Under the pieces are notes generated by a model. That model worked only from the letters and a program-made list of their open reading frames with translations, was not told where the DNA came from and made no database searches. A stretch of DNA of 64,000 nt from Lachnospiraceae bacterium. Lineage in GTDB: Bacteria; Bacillota; Clostridia; Lachnospirales; Lachnospiraceae. Positions 36,157 through 44,247 of the stretch are shown in pieces (position 1 is the first letter of the stretch; each line of letters opens with the position of its first letter). The translations under genes and the position numbers were made by a program. Location of the stretch: NCBI GenBank assembly GCA_014804365.1, contig JAAUZX010000051.1, positions 16,358-80,357 of the forward strand. The letters are read 5' to 3'.

Positions 36157-36235
36157 TGATCATTTAGGAATCTTGATGATTTCTTAGTGCAGATAGCAAA
36201 AAGTAAGAGTATCCTAAAGACGGGAGGGGATAGGT

Positions 36236-36826
36236 ATGGGTAACTTATTGAAGAGACTAAAGACAAATATCGTGATTTCCGCCATACTGTGTGTCGTGCT
36301 GGGCATTGTGCTGGTAGTATGGCCGGATCTGTCCATGCAGATCGTATGTATCGCGATCGGGGCAGTACTGCTGATCGGCGGCGGCGTGCGGCTGGCGGTG
36401 TACTTCACGAACAAAGACGGCAGTATGTATGCGCAGATGAGTCTGATTACGGGCATCGTACTGGCAGTGGTAGGTATCTGGATTCTGATTAAGCCGGATA
36501 AGGTGTTGGCAATTATTCCGATCATTGTCGGCATCGTGATCGTACTGCACGGAATCAATGATCTGCAGCAGGCGGTCTCACTGTACAAGGATAAGTATGA
36601 CAAATGGTGGGTAGCGCTGATCTTAGGTGTGCTTACGATAGGATTCGGCGTGCTGTTGATCTGCAGGCCTTTTGAGGCGCTGGATACGGTAGTTATGCTG
36701 ATCGGACTGTTCCTGATCTATGACGGGCTGTCGGATATCTGGATCGTGTCGAGGATCTACCGGACGGCTAAGGCGTTGAAGCAGGAGGCGGAGGCGCTGG
36801 ATGTGGTGGCGAAGGAGGTTAAGTGA
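36236..36826 (+). CDS. DUF308 (HdeD-like) membrane protein
   Basis: A 196-residue protein with six closely spaced hydrophobic segments and internal symmetry (GIVLVVWPDLS, then GIWILIKPDKV, then GVLLICRPFEA), the repeated G--L---P pattern of DUF308/HdeD proteins. In enterobacteria HdeD is linked to acid stress; in Clostridia the role is unknown. ATG follows GGGAGGGGATAGGT. It is followed by palindromic element C. Confidence 0.85.
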   Translation: MGNLLKRLKTNIVISAILCVVLGIVLVVWPDLSMQIVCIAIGAVLLIGGGVRLAVYFTNKDGSMYAQMSLITGIVLAVVGIWILIKPDKVLAIIPIIVGIVIVLHGINDLQQAVSLYKDKYDKWWVALILGVLTIGFGVLLICRPFEALDTVVMLIGLFLIYDGLSDIWIVSRIYRTAKALKQEAEALDVVAKEVK

Positions 36827-36873
36827 AGGGGAGCGGAAGGGCTGTTACCGTTTAGTGTTTGACTAAGATGTCC

Positions 36874-37010
36874 GCACAGATGGAAGTTAATATCTACGGA
36901 GCCGCGCTTTCGCTCCGTAAAAACCGTAGCGGACACTAAGCTCGTGAAATACCTCGCTAAGTGCCGACGGTTTTTAAGGGGCTCCTTAAGAAATTAACTT
37001 CCATCTGTGC
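36874..37010 (+). repeat. Long palindromic element, copy C
   Basis: A 137-bp copy with perfect 18-base ends (GCACAGATGGAAGTTAAT and its complement). Inner paired segments are AAAAACCGT/ACGGTTTTT and GG-CACT-AGC/GCT-AGTG-CC; the apical loop is the short TCGTGAAATACCTC. A further outer pair, GCTGTTACCGTT at 36841-36852 and AACGGTAACAGC at 37028-37039, extends the fold. With its flanks it fills most of the gap between 36827 and 37162. Confidence 0.88.
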
Positions 37011-37162
37011 TGGGTATTTTATGCACGAACGGTAACAGCGGCTTTACGGATTTGGGAGGTTTATAGATTATAAAAATTAGGGTTGTATATTTTGGAGAGA
37101 AGTAATAAAATAGTGGCAGAAAGAATTGGTTTGTTTCAGATGTCAGAAAGAGGGAATATGAT

Positions 37163-37630
37163 ATGACGATCGGAGCATTAAGCGCGTACGGTGCGCAGAC
37201 TTATGTGTATAATGCGAATATGTTGAGTTCAGCCAGCATGAATAAATTGTCTAAGATATCTGACAATGTGCTGGATAAGAAGATTGATTACAATGAGCTT
37301 ACCGATGAAAGCAAGAATGTCAATCCGCTTAAGAAGGGACAGACACTTGATTTTCAGAGCATGCTTGCGATGCAGATGCAGCGTGGACAGAATAATGCGG
37401 CACGGGTTATGAAGCCAGTGCAGGAGACGCAGGCGGCAGCGGATGAGACCGAGCAGGTTCAGTCTTCCGGGGCAGTGGTAGCTCAGTTTGATCAGGCGGC
37501 AGCACAGTCAGTAAAGACGGCCGAGGCGGCAGCGGGGCAAGGTGCAGCCGATATGACGGATACCGGCAGTAACGTTAGTTACCAGATGCAGCAGGCATTG
37601 AATGCTTACGGGATGTTTATGACGGCGTAG
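37163..37630 (+). CDS. Unknown 155-residue low-complexity protein
   Basis: I do not recognise a family. The first 60 residues look structured (VYNANMLSSASMNKLSKISD, ending NPLKKGQTLDFQSMLAMQMQ), while residues 75-140 are Gln/Ala/Glu-rich and probably disordered. There is no signal peptide, membrane segment or catalytic motif. AGAGGG lies eight bases before ATG and a strong terminator follows, so it is a genuine single gene. The NPLKKGQ segment and Met/Gln-rich ending could be a secretion- or flagellum-related signature, but that is speculative. Confidence 0.75.
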   Translation: MTIGALSAYGAQTYVYNANMLSSASMNKLSKISDNVLDKKIDYNELTDESKNVNPLKKGQTLDFQSMLAMQMQRGQNNAARVMKPVQETQAAADETEQVQSSGAVVAQFDQAAAQSVKTAEAAAGQGAADMTDTGSNVSYQMQQALNAYGMFMTA

Positions 37631-37663
37631 GCGGGATTAGGCAGCAGAAAACAGATCGGAAAT

Positions 37664-37750
37664 AAAGCGGTGCAGGTACATGATAATCTGTGTACGGTGT
37701 ACCGCTTTTTTATTTCATAGGCAATTGTGCTACATGAAATAAAAAAGCGG
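37664..37750 (+). terminator. Terminator with alternative downstream pairing
   Basis: AAAGCGGT pairs with ACCGCTTT (37701-37708), with GTACA/TGTGTAC inside, and a T-run follows. The same CCGCTTTTTTATTTCAT (37702-37718) also pairs perfectly over 17 bases with 37734-37750, so two mutually exclusive hairpins are possible. Confidence 0.8.
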
Positions 37751-37904
37751 CTATGCGCGAAGCGAAAGGTGTATGTGCAAATTATCGTATTGTATGTTTT
37801 GAAATTATGCATTTGTAATGATGTTAGATGAGATATTAGAATTATAAGCGGTTGCCGGCACTGATTAGTAATTGTTTCATCGTGGAAAGGGAGGATCAAA
37901 ATAC

Positions 37905-38654
37905 ATGACAAAACCGGAAATGGTCATTTTTGATTATGGACATACGCTGCTCTATGAGCCGGGATTTAACGCGCTGCGATGTGAGGAAGCGGCCTATCCG
38001 TATATTGTGGAAAATCCGCAGAATCTTACGGCAGAGCAGATTTACGAAGAAGTGCAGAAACTGTTTAGCCGGTTTAACGAGCAGAGAAACAGCGGCATAG
38101 AGATTCATGAATGGCAGTTTATGCGGCTGATCTATGAGTATCTGGGGATATCGTTTGGCGTTTCCTATGAGGAACTTGAAGAAATCGAGTGGAATGCCGC
38201 ATCCGTGGGCGCGGTGATGCCCTATGCAGAGCAGATGTTGGATTATCTGAATGAAAACGGCATACGCACGGCGGTTATCAGCAATATCGGATGGTCGGGA
38301 CGTGCACTGACTAATAGAGTCAATAGACTTCTCCCGAATAACAGATTTGAATTTATCATGGCATCCAGTGAATATGTCATCAGAAAGCCGGACAAGATGT
38401 TGTTCGACATTGCGCTCAGAAAAGCGGGACTCCCGGCAGAGCAGGTTTGGTACTGCGGCGACAGCATAGCAAATGATGTGATGGGAGCCCATGGAGCCGG
38501 TATGTATCCGGTATTGTATGAGGGCGATACGCCGGGTGATTCTAATTCCTTTGCGCATCAAAATGACGGAATCAAGATTGATTTTGACTATCTGCATATT
38601 CATGACTGGCGCGAGATGGTGGAGGTTTTGAGAAAGGAAAACAAAAATGTATAA
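37905..38654 (+). CDS. HAD-superfamily hydrolase (DxG variant)
   Basis: A 249-residue HAD protein. Motif I is VIFDYGHTLL: the nucleophile Asp is present, but the second Asp of the usual DxD is Gly, as in YihX-like sugar phosphatases (FDLGN). Motif II is VISNIG, motif III the Lys in IRKPDKMLFD, and motif IV GDSIANDVMGAHGAGM. Substrate unknown; a sugar or nucleotide phosphate is plausible. ATG 37905 follows GGGAGG; the longer frame from 37872 has no site. It overlaps the next HAD gene by eight bases. Confidence 0.87.
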   Translation: MTKPEMVIFDYGHTLLYEPGFNALRCEEAAYPYIVENPQNLTAEQIYEEVQKLFSRFNEQRNSGIEIHEWQFMRLIYEYLGISFGVSYEELEEIEWNAASVGAVMPYAEQMLDYLNENGIRTAVISNIGWSGRALTNRVNRLLPNNRFEFIMASSEYVIRKPDKMLFDIALRKAGLPAEQVWYCGDSIANDVMGAHGAGMYPVLYEGDTPGDSNSFAHQNDGIKIDFDYLHIHDWREMVEVLRKENKNV

Positions 38655-39300
38655 GTACATACTATTTGATTTAGACGGAACTTTGACAGACCCGAAACTG
38701 GGTATTACAAGCTGTGTGCAGCATGCACTCAGGAAATTTGGGATCGAGGAGCCTGACAGAGACAGGCTGGAACCGTTTATCGGACCGCCGCTGTCGGACA
38801 GCTTCCGGGAGTTTTACGGATTTGATGAGGAAAAAATACAGCAGGCGATTGCGTACTACAGAGAGCGGTTTTCTACGATCGGTTTATTCGAGAATGAAAT
38901 CTATCCGGGGATACCGCAGATGTTAAAGGAACTGCAAGAGTCGGGACGACATCTGGCGGTGGCATCCAGCAAGCCCACCGTATTTGTGACGCAGATTTTG
39001 GAGCATTTCGGGATTCATGCATACTTCGAGGTGATTGTGGGGAGTGAACTGGACGGAACGCGGGGGAAGAAGGAGGAAGTTGTGGAGGAAGCTCTGCGGC
39101 AGCTTCTGCACGGCGCGGAACAGAGACAGGATGTTGTCATGGTGGGTGACAGGAAGTTTGATATCGAGGGTGCCAAAGCGTATCATATAGATTCTGTCGG
39201 CGTAGCATACGGCTATGCCGCGCAGGGAGAATTGGAAGCGGCGGGAGCCGATGTGGTCGTGGAGACGGTGGAAGAACTCGGGAAGGTTCTTATGCGGTAG
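38647..39300 (+). CDS. HAD-superfamily phosphatase (phosphoglycolate phosphatase-like)
   Basis: A 217-residue HAD hydrolase with complete motifs: ILFDLDGTLTD (nucleophile and general-acid Asp), ASSKP (motif II Ser and nearby Lys) and MVGDRKFDIEGAKAY (motif IV). The cap region (about 20-85) and spacing fit Gph/PpaX-type phosphatases. The start overlaps the preceding HAD gene by eight bases, with GAAAGGAAA upstream, so the pair is co-translated. The substrate cannot be fixed from sequence. Confidence 0.9.
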   Translation: MYKYILFDLDGTLTDPKLGITSCVQHALRKFGIEEPDRDRLEPFIGPPLSDSFREFYGFDEEKIQQAIAYYRERFSTIGLFENEIYPGIPQMLKELQESGRHLAVASSKPTVFVTQILEHFGIHAYFEVIVGSELDGTRGKKEEVVEEALRQLLHGAEQRQDVVMVGDRKFDIEGAKAYHIDSVGVAYGYAAQGELEAAGADVVVETVEELGKVLMR

Positions 39301-39408
39301 ATGGGCACGGATATGAGAACGGAATACTTTTCAAAGAAAAAGACATATGGTAGGATTGTGATAGAAGTAAGGAAATGCAGGGAATATTTTAGATAAAGAG
39401 GTGATTAT

Positions 39409-39708
39409 TTGAGCGATAAAATATATACGCAGGAACAAATAAAGAGCATTTTATATCCGGTCTTTAAAGAATATGGGGTTCATAAAGCATTTCTTTTTGG
39501 CTCATATGTGAAAGGATCAGCGAAGGCAGAGAGCGATGTTGATATTGTTGTTGACAGTGGTCTGAGAGGGCTTTCTTTCTACGGGCTGTTGGAAGATGTG
39601 GTTACATCTCTTGATAAGAAAGTAGATTTATTGGATGTTACACAGATTATTCCCGAATCAGAGATTGATCGGGAAATCAAAAAAACAGGAGTGATCATTT
39701 ATGGATGA
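39409..39708 (+). CDS. mntA: MntA-type nucleotidyltransferase antitoxin
   Basis: A 99-residue minimal nucleotidyltransferase with the complete GSx10DxD motif (FLFGSYVKGS then SDVDIVVD). Family knowledge: MntA antitoxins transfer AMP to a tyrosine of the partner HepT, inactivating it. TTG at 39409 is the start, with AGAGGTG ten bases upstream. It overlaps the hepT-like gene by eight bases, the canonical arrangement. Confidence 0.88.
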   Translation: MSDKIYTQEQIKSILYPVFKEYGVHKAFLFGSYVKGSAKAESDVDIVVDSGLRGLSFYGLLEDVVTSLDKKVDLLDVTQIIPESEIDREIKKTGVIIYG

Positions 39709-40036
39709 TAAGGACAGGTATATACTGAAAAAGATATATCAGCATATTGTGGCTGTATTGGAATACTGTGAAGAAGCTACTTGTTTGGAAGAATTTAGGG
39801 AAAATAAAATGCGAGTAGAGGCATGTGTTTTTAACTTAATGCAGATTGGAGAACTGGCAAAAACATCTTTGAGTGAAGAGTTGAAAGGCCAAATCACATC
39901 GATTCCGTGGAAGCAGATCTATGGAATGAGAAATAGAATTGTTCATGGATATGAAGGTGTTGAGATGCGGATTGTGTGGGATACAATTAAGGAAGATCTA
40001 CCGATTTTAAGGGACGAATTAGAAAAGTATATATAA
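39701..40036 (+). CDS. hepT: HepT-type HEPN ribonuclease toxin
   Basis: A 111-residue helical HEPN protein. The Rx4HxY motif is present (RNRIVHGY), giving the catalytic Arg/His of the RNase and the Tyr that MntA modifies. Immediately downstream of and overlapping mntA, making a type VII toxin-antitoxin pair. Typical roles are plasmid or locus maintenance and growth control under stress. No flanking mobility genes are visible. Confidence 0.88.
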   Translation: MDDKDRYILKKIYQHIVAVLEYCEEATCLEEFRENKMRVEACVFNLMQIGELAKTSLSEELKGQITSIPWKQIYGMRNRIVHGYEGVEMRIVWDTIKEDLPILRDELEKYI

Positions 40037-40072
40037 TTTTTCTTTTTTGAAAAAATGTTTCAGAATATAGTA

Positions 40073-40130
40073 TTGACATCATGATAAGACTGTAGTAGTC
40101 TGTAATCAACAAACAGACTACTACAGTCTT
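40073..40130 (+). promoter_or_regulatory. Promoter with paired inverted operators of the BlaI-like regulator
   Basis: A perfect TTGACA (40073-40078) is followed by AAGACTGTAGTAGTCTGT (40086-40103) and its exact reverse complement at 40113-40130, nine bases apart. Each half is itself a dyad (AGACT-GTAGT-AGTCT), as expected for two BlaI/MecI-type dimer sites covering the -10 region (TAGTCT at 17 bases). Confidence 0.7.
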
Positions 40131-40227
40131 ACATATTTTAATCTTATGTATTTTAAAAAGAAATATTACGAGTCATGCTGACTACAAGTCGGTCTAACAC
40201 AGAATATGAGAAAGGCAGGAATGCAAG

Positions 40228-40596
40228 ATGGATCAGGAAATCACCAAATTATTTGATTCTGAATTAAAAGTCATGGGAGTTCTATGGAATGAGGGATATG
40301 TTCCGGCGAAACACATCGCAGAGCAGTTGACCGGGGAGTTGGGCTGGAATAAGAATACGACATATACACTGATTAAACGCTGCATCAAAAAAGGCGCGAT
40401 CGAGCGTTCGGAACCGAATTTCATGTGTCATGCGCTCGTAGCGAAAGAGGAGGTGCAGGAGGCGGAGACCAACGAGCTGATCAATAAAGTATATGACGGC
40501 TCCGCTGACAGGCTGTTTGCGGCTCTGCTTGGCAGAAAGAAATTGTCCGCCGAGCAGATTGAGAAACTTCGGCAGATTGTCGGAGAACTGGAATAA
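40228..40596 (+). CDS. BlaI/MecI/CopY-family repressor
   Basis: A 122-residue winged-helix repressor with the family core ELKVMGVLWNEG, TTYTLIKRCIKKG and the C-terminal dimerisation helix (KLSAEQIEKLRQIV). It would bind the twin dyads about 100 bases upstream and repress itself and the M56 gene that follows. GAAAGGCAGG precedes ATG. In Bla/Mec systems the partner protease triggers cleavage of the repressor; here the sensor is unusual, so the inducer may not be a beta-lactam. Confidence 0.9.
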   Translation: MDQEITKLFDSELKVMGVLWNEGYVPAKHIAEQLTGELGWNKNTTYTLIKRCIKKGAIERSEPNFMCHALVAKEEVQEAETNELINKVYDGSADRLFAALLGRKKLSAEQIEKLRQIVGELE

Positions 40597-40680
40597 AAAG
40601 TGTGGATTTGCCGCATACATTATCGGTGACGAAAGGTAACCTGATGGAAAGCGCGAAGATGATAGAAATGGGGATAAACT

Positions 40681-43600
40681 ATGGGATTACTGCAAATGAG
40701 CTTATATGGGGCAATTATGATCTTGGCCGCAGTGTTGATACGGATCGCGGCGGTCAACAGGCTGCCTAAGAGGACGTTTATCGTATTGTGGTGTGTTGTA
40801 CTGACCAGACTGCTCATTCCGTTTGAGATTACGTCTGATTACAGCGTATATTCTTTTCTTGGGGTTGATGTGAAAATTGATTCCGTGGTTCGGGAAGATT
40901 CGGAGACGGGGCGGACGACAGGCAGAAGGTATGGAGAAGCACTGCCGCAGTCAGTGGCAAGAAATCGGGACGCATCAACAGGGCAGTCAAAGAAAGTAGA
41001 ACAGGAAACAATAATATTACAGTCAGAGGCAGCGGGACAAGGGGCGTCAGAACAGCAGTCAAAGACAGCAGGACAAGGTACATCGGCACAGCAGTCAGCG
41101 ACCACAGGCGATGATTTGCATACACAGGCTTTAAAGACACAGAATGACGCCGGAGAAGCAAACCCGGCAGCCGCTGCGTATACTAATGTAGGTATCAATG
41201 CAGATGTCAATAAAGACGCAGCACCATCCGGAATGACCGGCAGTGTTATATCAGCGATAATGACTAAAATAGTCAATACAACAAGCAGCATGACCGCAAT
41301 GATTATCTGGGCTGTGGGTGTAGTATTATGTGCCGTATTCTTCATCGTCACCTACGTGCGCTGCCGGATCGAGTTCGCTATGTCTCTGCCCGTACAAAAT
41401 GCATTTGTGGAAGCGTGGGTGGAGCAAAGGCGGATGGCGCAGGGGAAGAAGATCTTTTCGGCGTGGCAGAGAGACAAGGCCTCACGGGGAATCTGCCCTT
41501 CCGTGACTGTGAGAGTGTCTGACAGAATCGACACGCCATTGACTTATGGAGTCGTTTACCCTGTTATCCTGCTGCCTAAGGGGACAGAGTGGGAGAAAAC
41601 AGAGCAGTTGGAATATGTACTCTGGCATGAGTATATGCATATCTGTTACGGAGACAATGTGTTGAAACTGGTTATGGTCACTGCACTCTGCCTCCATTGG
41701 TTTAATCCTCTTGTGTGGGTGATGTATATACTGCTCAACCGGGATATTGAACTCGCCTGTGATGAGAGTGTCGTGCACAGGTGCGGTGTCGATGACAAAT
41801 CAGCTTATGCGAATATGCTGATCAGTATGGAAGCTAAGAGAAGCGGGCTTATGCCGCTTTGCAATAATTTCAGTCAGAATGCGATAGAAGAAAGGGTGCG
41901 TGCAATTATGAAGATTAAGAAGATTTCACTGGGCGCAGTTATTTTTGCGGCAGGTCTTGTAGTGGGTGTAACCACTGCGTTTGCCACATCATCAGCGGGG
42001 AATGCTGAGCGGACAGCCGCGTTAACTGATTCGGTCAATGACGATATGGCACTGCAAAATGATACCGAATCAGAAACGGATCAGACAACCGGAACGAAGG
42101 TTGCCGATGCCGGTTTTACACAGGAAGAATACGATAAACTCATAGCTCTTAGGTTCGACGGATACGAGGATATGACCGTGTCGGAATTTCAGGATAAAGT
42201 ATGGGCGCTGACTGACACGCCGGAATACAGAGATTTATTAGAACGCTTTTCGCAAAGCGAAGAATTTTATGAGAAGTGTGATACTGACGACAGGGCAGCG
42301 TTCCTGGTCAATGTACTGGACCCGTTGACCGGTGATAAATGGCAGGAACGGGATTTTAGCGGAGCCGTTTCGGTAAGCGGGATCGATTTGCCGCGACAGC
42401 AAAATGTACCATACGACATGGCAATTCTGGAATATGTGATGACTGTGACGATCTTAGACGCTGACAGCCTGACTGTGGGAGACTATGTTGATACTCGTTT
42501 GGAACTGGCGGATCGGATAGCGAACTTTCTGTCAGGTTGTATGACAGAGGAATTGGCGGACGAGGAACTGATGCTGGGAGTAATAGACAGCATGATCAGC
42601 GAATTGACAGCGGCCCTCAGTACAGAGGATATTCGGGTCGATATGGAGTGGGTATACCGGCCGCTTGCGTCTTATCGCACGGATGGCAGCGATACGCCGG
42701 AAGAAGGCTGGGACTGGGAAACAGAATATCAGAGGCAGCAGGAAGAAGTACGGGCTTTGGAAGCGGAATATCAGAGGCAGCAGGAAGAAGAGCGGGATTT
42801 GGAGGCGGAGTATCAGAATGATCGGGCAGAACAGTGGGAGGAGGTACTTAAGCCATATATACCCTTCGGGCTTACCTGTGCATATGACATACAGGCGGAT
42901 GAAGGTAAGATGTACTTTCAGGGTAAGGAAGTGCGGGGACTCATGGATGAGAAGCGCGGCATATGGATCACGGAACATTCCGGAATCGGTGAGAATATAT
43001 ACGCAGAGGACAGTATAGAGCTGTACGCGGTCTATGATGAAGATGGAAGTCTTACCGGACTGCGGGCAGCTACCGGGAAAGAGCAGGATGAGTGGAACCT
43101 AAGGCGCAGGCAGTCAACGGACGGGTGGCATGATGTCAGTGAGGAAGTCAGGGAATTTCTGCCCGGTACGAATGAGGACTACGACCATATGCTTTCCTTG
43201 AAAAAGTCTGAATACGGGAAGATGTCGCTGGCAGATTTCAACAGAGAGCTGCTTGCGTGGGGCAATGAGCACTCCGACAGTTACGACAGAATCGAATGTG
43301 ACAGAATCTGGGATGATTTCCGGGTGAACTTGTCGGAAGAGGATAAGGAGTTTATTACCCGTACGGTGAGGCTGTCCGGAAGAGAAAACGCAATGGTGGT
43401 CAGAAGCCTTTATAGAGGAAAGACAGAAGAGGAAGCGGAGGATGTCAGTATCGGAGACGCCCTGACGAAAAATCCGGGGGATGAGGTGCCGCGGCTTACC
43501 TGGTGCCAGATGTATTACTCGTTCAGTTATCATGTCAGTGACAAGGAGAAGGTGACGGTCGGTGAAAGAGACCGTGCGGTAGGCGGCATGTTAGACGGCA

Positions 43601-43779
43601 TACAGGAATTTTGGGACGAGACGGATATTGAGGATATCCTTAAGAGGGATAAGAGCGATATTATAGCCAAGCTGAATGAACTCGCGAAGAAGTACAGTAC
43701 AAGGAATATCAAGATTACGGTCGCCAAAGAGGATCAAATCGGATTCGAGTGCATGGATGAGAGGGAGTTTAGAAATTAG
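40681..43779 (+). CDS. BlaR1-like M56 metallopeptidase with unusual duplicated sensor domain
   Basis: A 1032-residue membrane protein. Two N-terminal TM helices are followed by a long Gln/Ser/Thr/Ala-rich insert (about 75-195) with 36-bp DNA repeats, a third TM (about 208-228), the M56 zinc peptidase with HEYMH at 316-320 and the distal ELACDE, and a fourth TM near 420-440. The 590-residue extracellular part is not a penicillin-binding domain: no SxxK or KTG motif is visible. It contains two related halves (about 478-655 and 828-1025; YDKLIAL-YEDMT and YDHMLSL-YGKMS), separated by a coiled segment with tandem 42-bp repeats at 42724-42807 (EYQRQQEE). It likely senses an envelope signal and relieves BlaI-like repression by proteolysis. 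Confidence 0.88.
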   Translation: MGLLQMSLYGAIMILAAVLIRIAAVNRLPKRTFIVLWCVVLTRLLIPFEITSDYSVYSFLGVDVKIDSVVREDSETGRTTGRRYGEALPQSVARNRDASTGQSKKVEQETIILQSEAAGQGASEQQSKTAGQGTSAQQSATTGDDLHTQALKTQNDAGEANPAAAAYTNVGINADVNKDAAPSGMTGSVISAIMTKIVNTTSSMTAMIIWAVGVVLCAVFFIVTYVRCRIEFAMSLPVQNAFVEAWVEQRRMAQGKKIFSAWQRDKASRGICPSVTVRVSDRIDTPLTYGVVYPVILLPKGTEWEKTEQLEYVLWHEYMHICYGDNVLKLVMVTALCLHWFNPLVWVMYILLNRDIELACDESVVHRCGVDDKSAYANMLISMEAKRSGLMPLCNNFSQNAIEERVRAIMKIKKISLGAVIFAAGLVVGVTTAFATSSAGNAERTAALTDSVNDDMALQNDTESETDQTTGTKVADAGFTQEEYDKLIALRFDGYEDMTVSEFQDKVWALTDTPEYRDLLERFSQSEEFYEKCDTDDRAAFLVNVLDPLTGDKWQERDFSGAVSVSGIDLPRQQNVPYDMAILEYVMTVTILDADSLTVGDYVDTRLELADRIANFLSGCMTEELADEELMLGVIDSMISELTAALSTEDIRVDMEWVYRPLASYRTDGSDTPEEGWDWETEYQRQQEEVRALEAEYQRQQEEERDLEAEYQNDRAEQWEEVLKPYIPFGLTCAYDIQADEGKMYFQGKEVRGLMDEKRGIWITEHSGIGENIYAEDSIELYAVYDEDGSLTGLRAATGKEQDEWNLRRRQSTDGWHDVSEEVREFLPGTNEDYDHMLSLKKSEYGKMSLADFNRELLAWGNEHSDSYDRIECDRIWDDFRVNLSEEDKEFITRTVRLSGRENAMVVRSLYRGKTEEEAEDVSIGDALTKNPGDEVPRLTWCQMYYSFSYHVSDKEKVTVGERDRAVGGMLDGIQEFWDETDIEDILKRDKSDIIAKLNELAKKYSTRNIKITVAKEDQIGFECMDEREFRN

Positions 43780-43793
43780 TTGCAAAATACGAA

Positions 43794-43822
43794 TTTACAT
43801 GCTAGTATTGAGAACAGATAAT
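43794..43822 (+). promoter_or_regulatory. Promoter of the MFS leader region
   Basis: TTTACA and GATAAT with a 17-base spacer, 15 bases after the M56 gene. It would give a leader of over 420 bases before the MFS start. Confidence 0.45.
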
Positions 43823-43929
43823 AGTATGATCCGTTTTAATTGTCTTAATGCTTCACACAGAATACAGAATATAGACAAGTGAAACATAAGGTTAATTAAA
43901 GTGAATCATACTAGGTAAGAGGTTAAAAC

Positions 43930-44058
43930 ATGTTCTGGAAAATGACAAATCTGCAATTGAAAAAAGGTTATATTTTTCTCCTTAACGGGGATAGTGCGCC
44001 TTTTTTTAGGAAGATTTGTATAGGAACAGAGCGACCGGCAATGCTGTCGGGCAGATAA
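43930..44058 (+). CDS. Candidate leader peptide of the MFS gene
   Basis: A 42-codon frame starts with ATG 43930 (MFWKMTNLQLKKGYIFLLNG) with AAGAGG about nine bases upstream and stops at TAA 44056. The codons for FLLNG contain CTCCTTAAC, complementary to the MFS ribosome binding site. This fits a stalling leader peptide for translational or transcriptional attenuation, but no homologue is recognised. Confidence 0.4.
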   Translation: MFWKMTNLQLKKGYIFLLNGDSAPFFRKICIGTERPAMLSGR

Positions 44059-44123
44059 CTGGAATATCAGTAGGATACTGGTCGTGCCGCAGTAAATCTT
44101 ACAAAATAAAATAGGTACATTAT

Positions 44124-44247
44124 CTCCTTAACGATATGGAAGACGCTCATAATTGAGTGCAGTTCATATTCGAGCGCGGCTCACAATTGAGAGAAGCTCG
44201 TAATTGAACGCAGCTCACAATTGAACGCAGTTCAATTTGTTAAGGAG
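44124..44247 (+). promoter_or_regulatory. Anti-Shine-Dalgarno/Shine-Dalgarno pair of the MFS leader
   Basis: CTCCTTAAC at 44124-44132 pairs perfectly with GTTAAGGAG at 44239-44247, the MFS ribosome binding site. An identical CTCCTTAAC at 43978-43986 lies in the leader ORF and could compete. Five 17-bp repeats fill the loop. Confidence 0.5.
44145..44229. repeat. Five 17-bp palindromic tandem repeats
   Basis: Five 17-base units in register, pattern GCTCAYAATTGAGNGCA, each holding the dyad CTCA-AATTGAG, then a partial sixth (GTTCAATTT). They lie in the MFS leader. Periodic small hairpins in RNA or a protein-binding array are both possible. Confidence 0.85.

Noticed and set aside
37905..38654. 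Inactive HAD protein because motif I lacks the second Asp
   Set aside because: The same Gly substitution occurs in active YihX-type phosphatases, so inactivity cannot be claimed.
40681..43779. Beta-lactam sensor BlaR1/MecR1 proper
   Set aside because: No SxxK, SxN or KTG motif is visible in the extracellular part, so beta-lactam sensing is not supported.
44145..44229. CRISPR array
   Set aside because: The 17-bp units are contiguous, with no unique spacers, and there are no cas genes.
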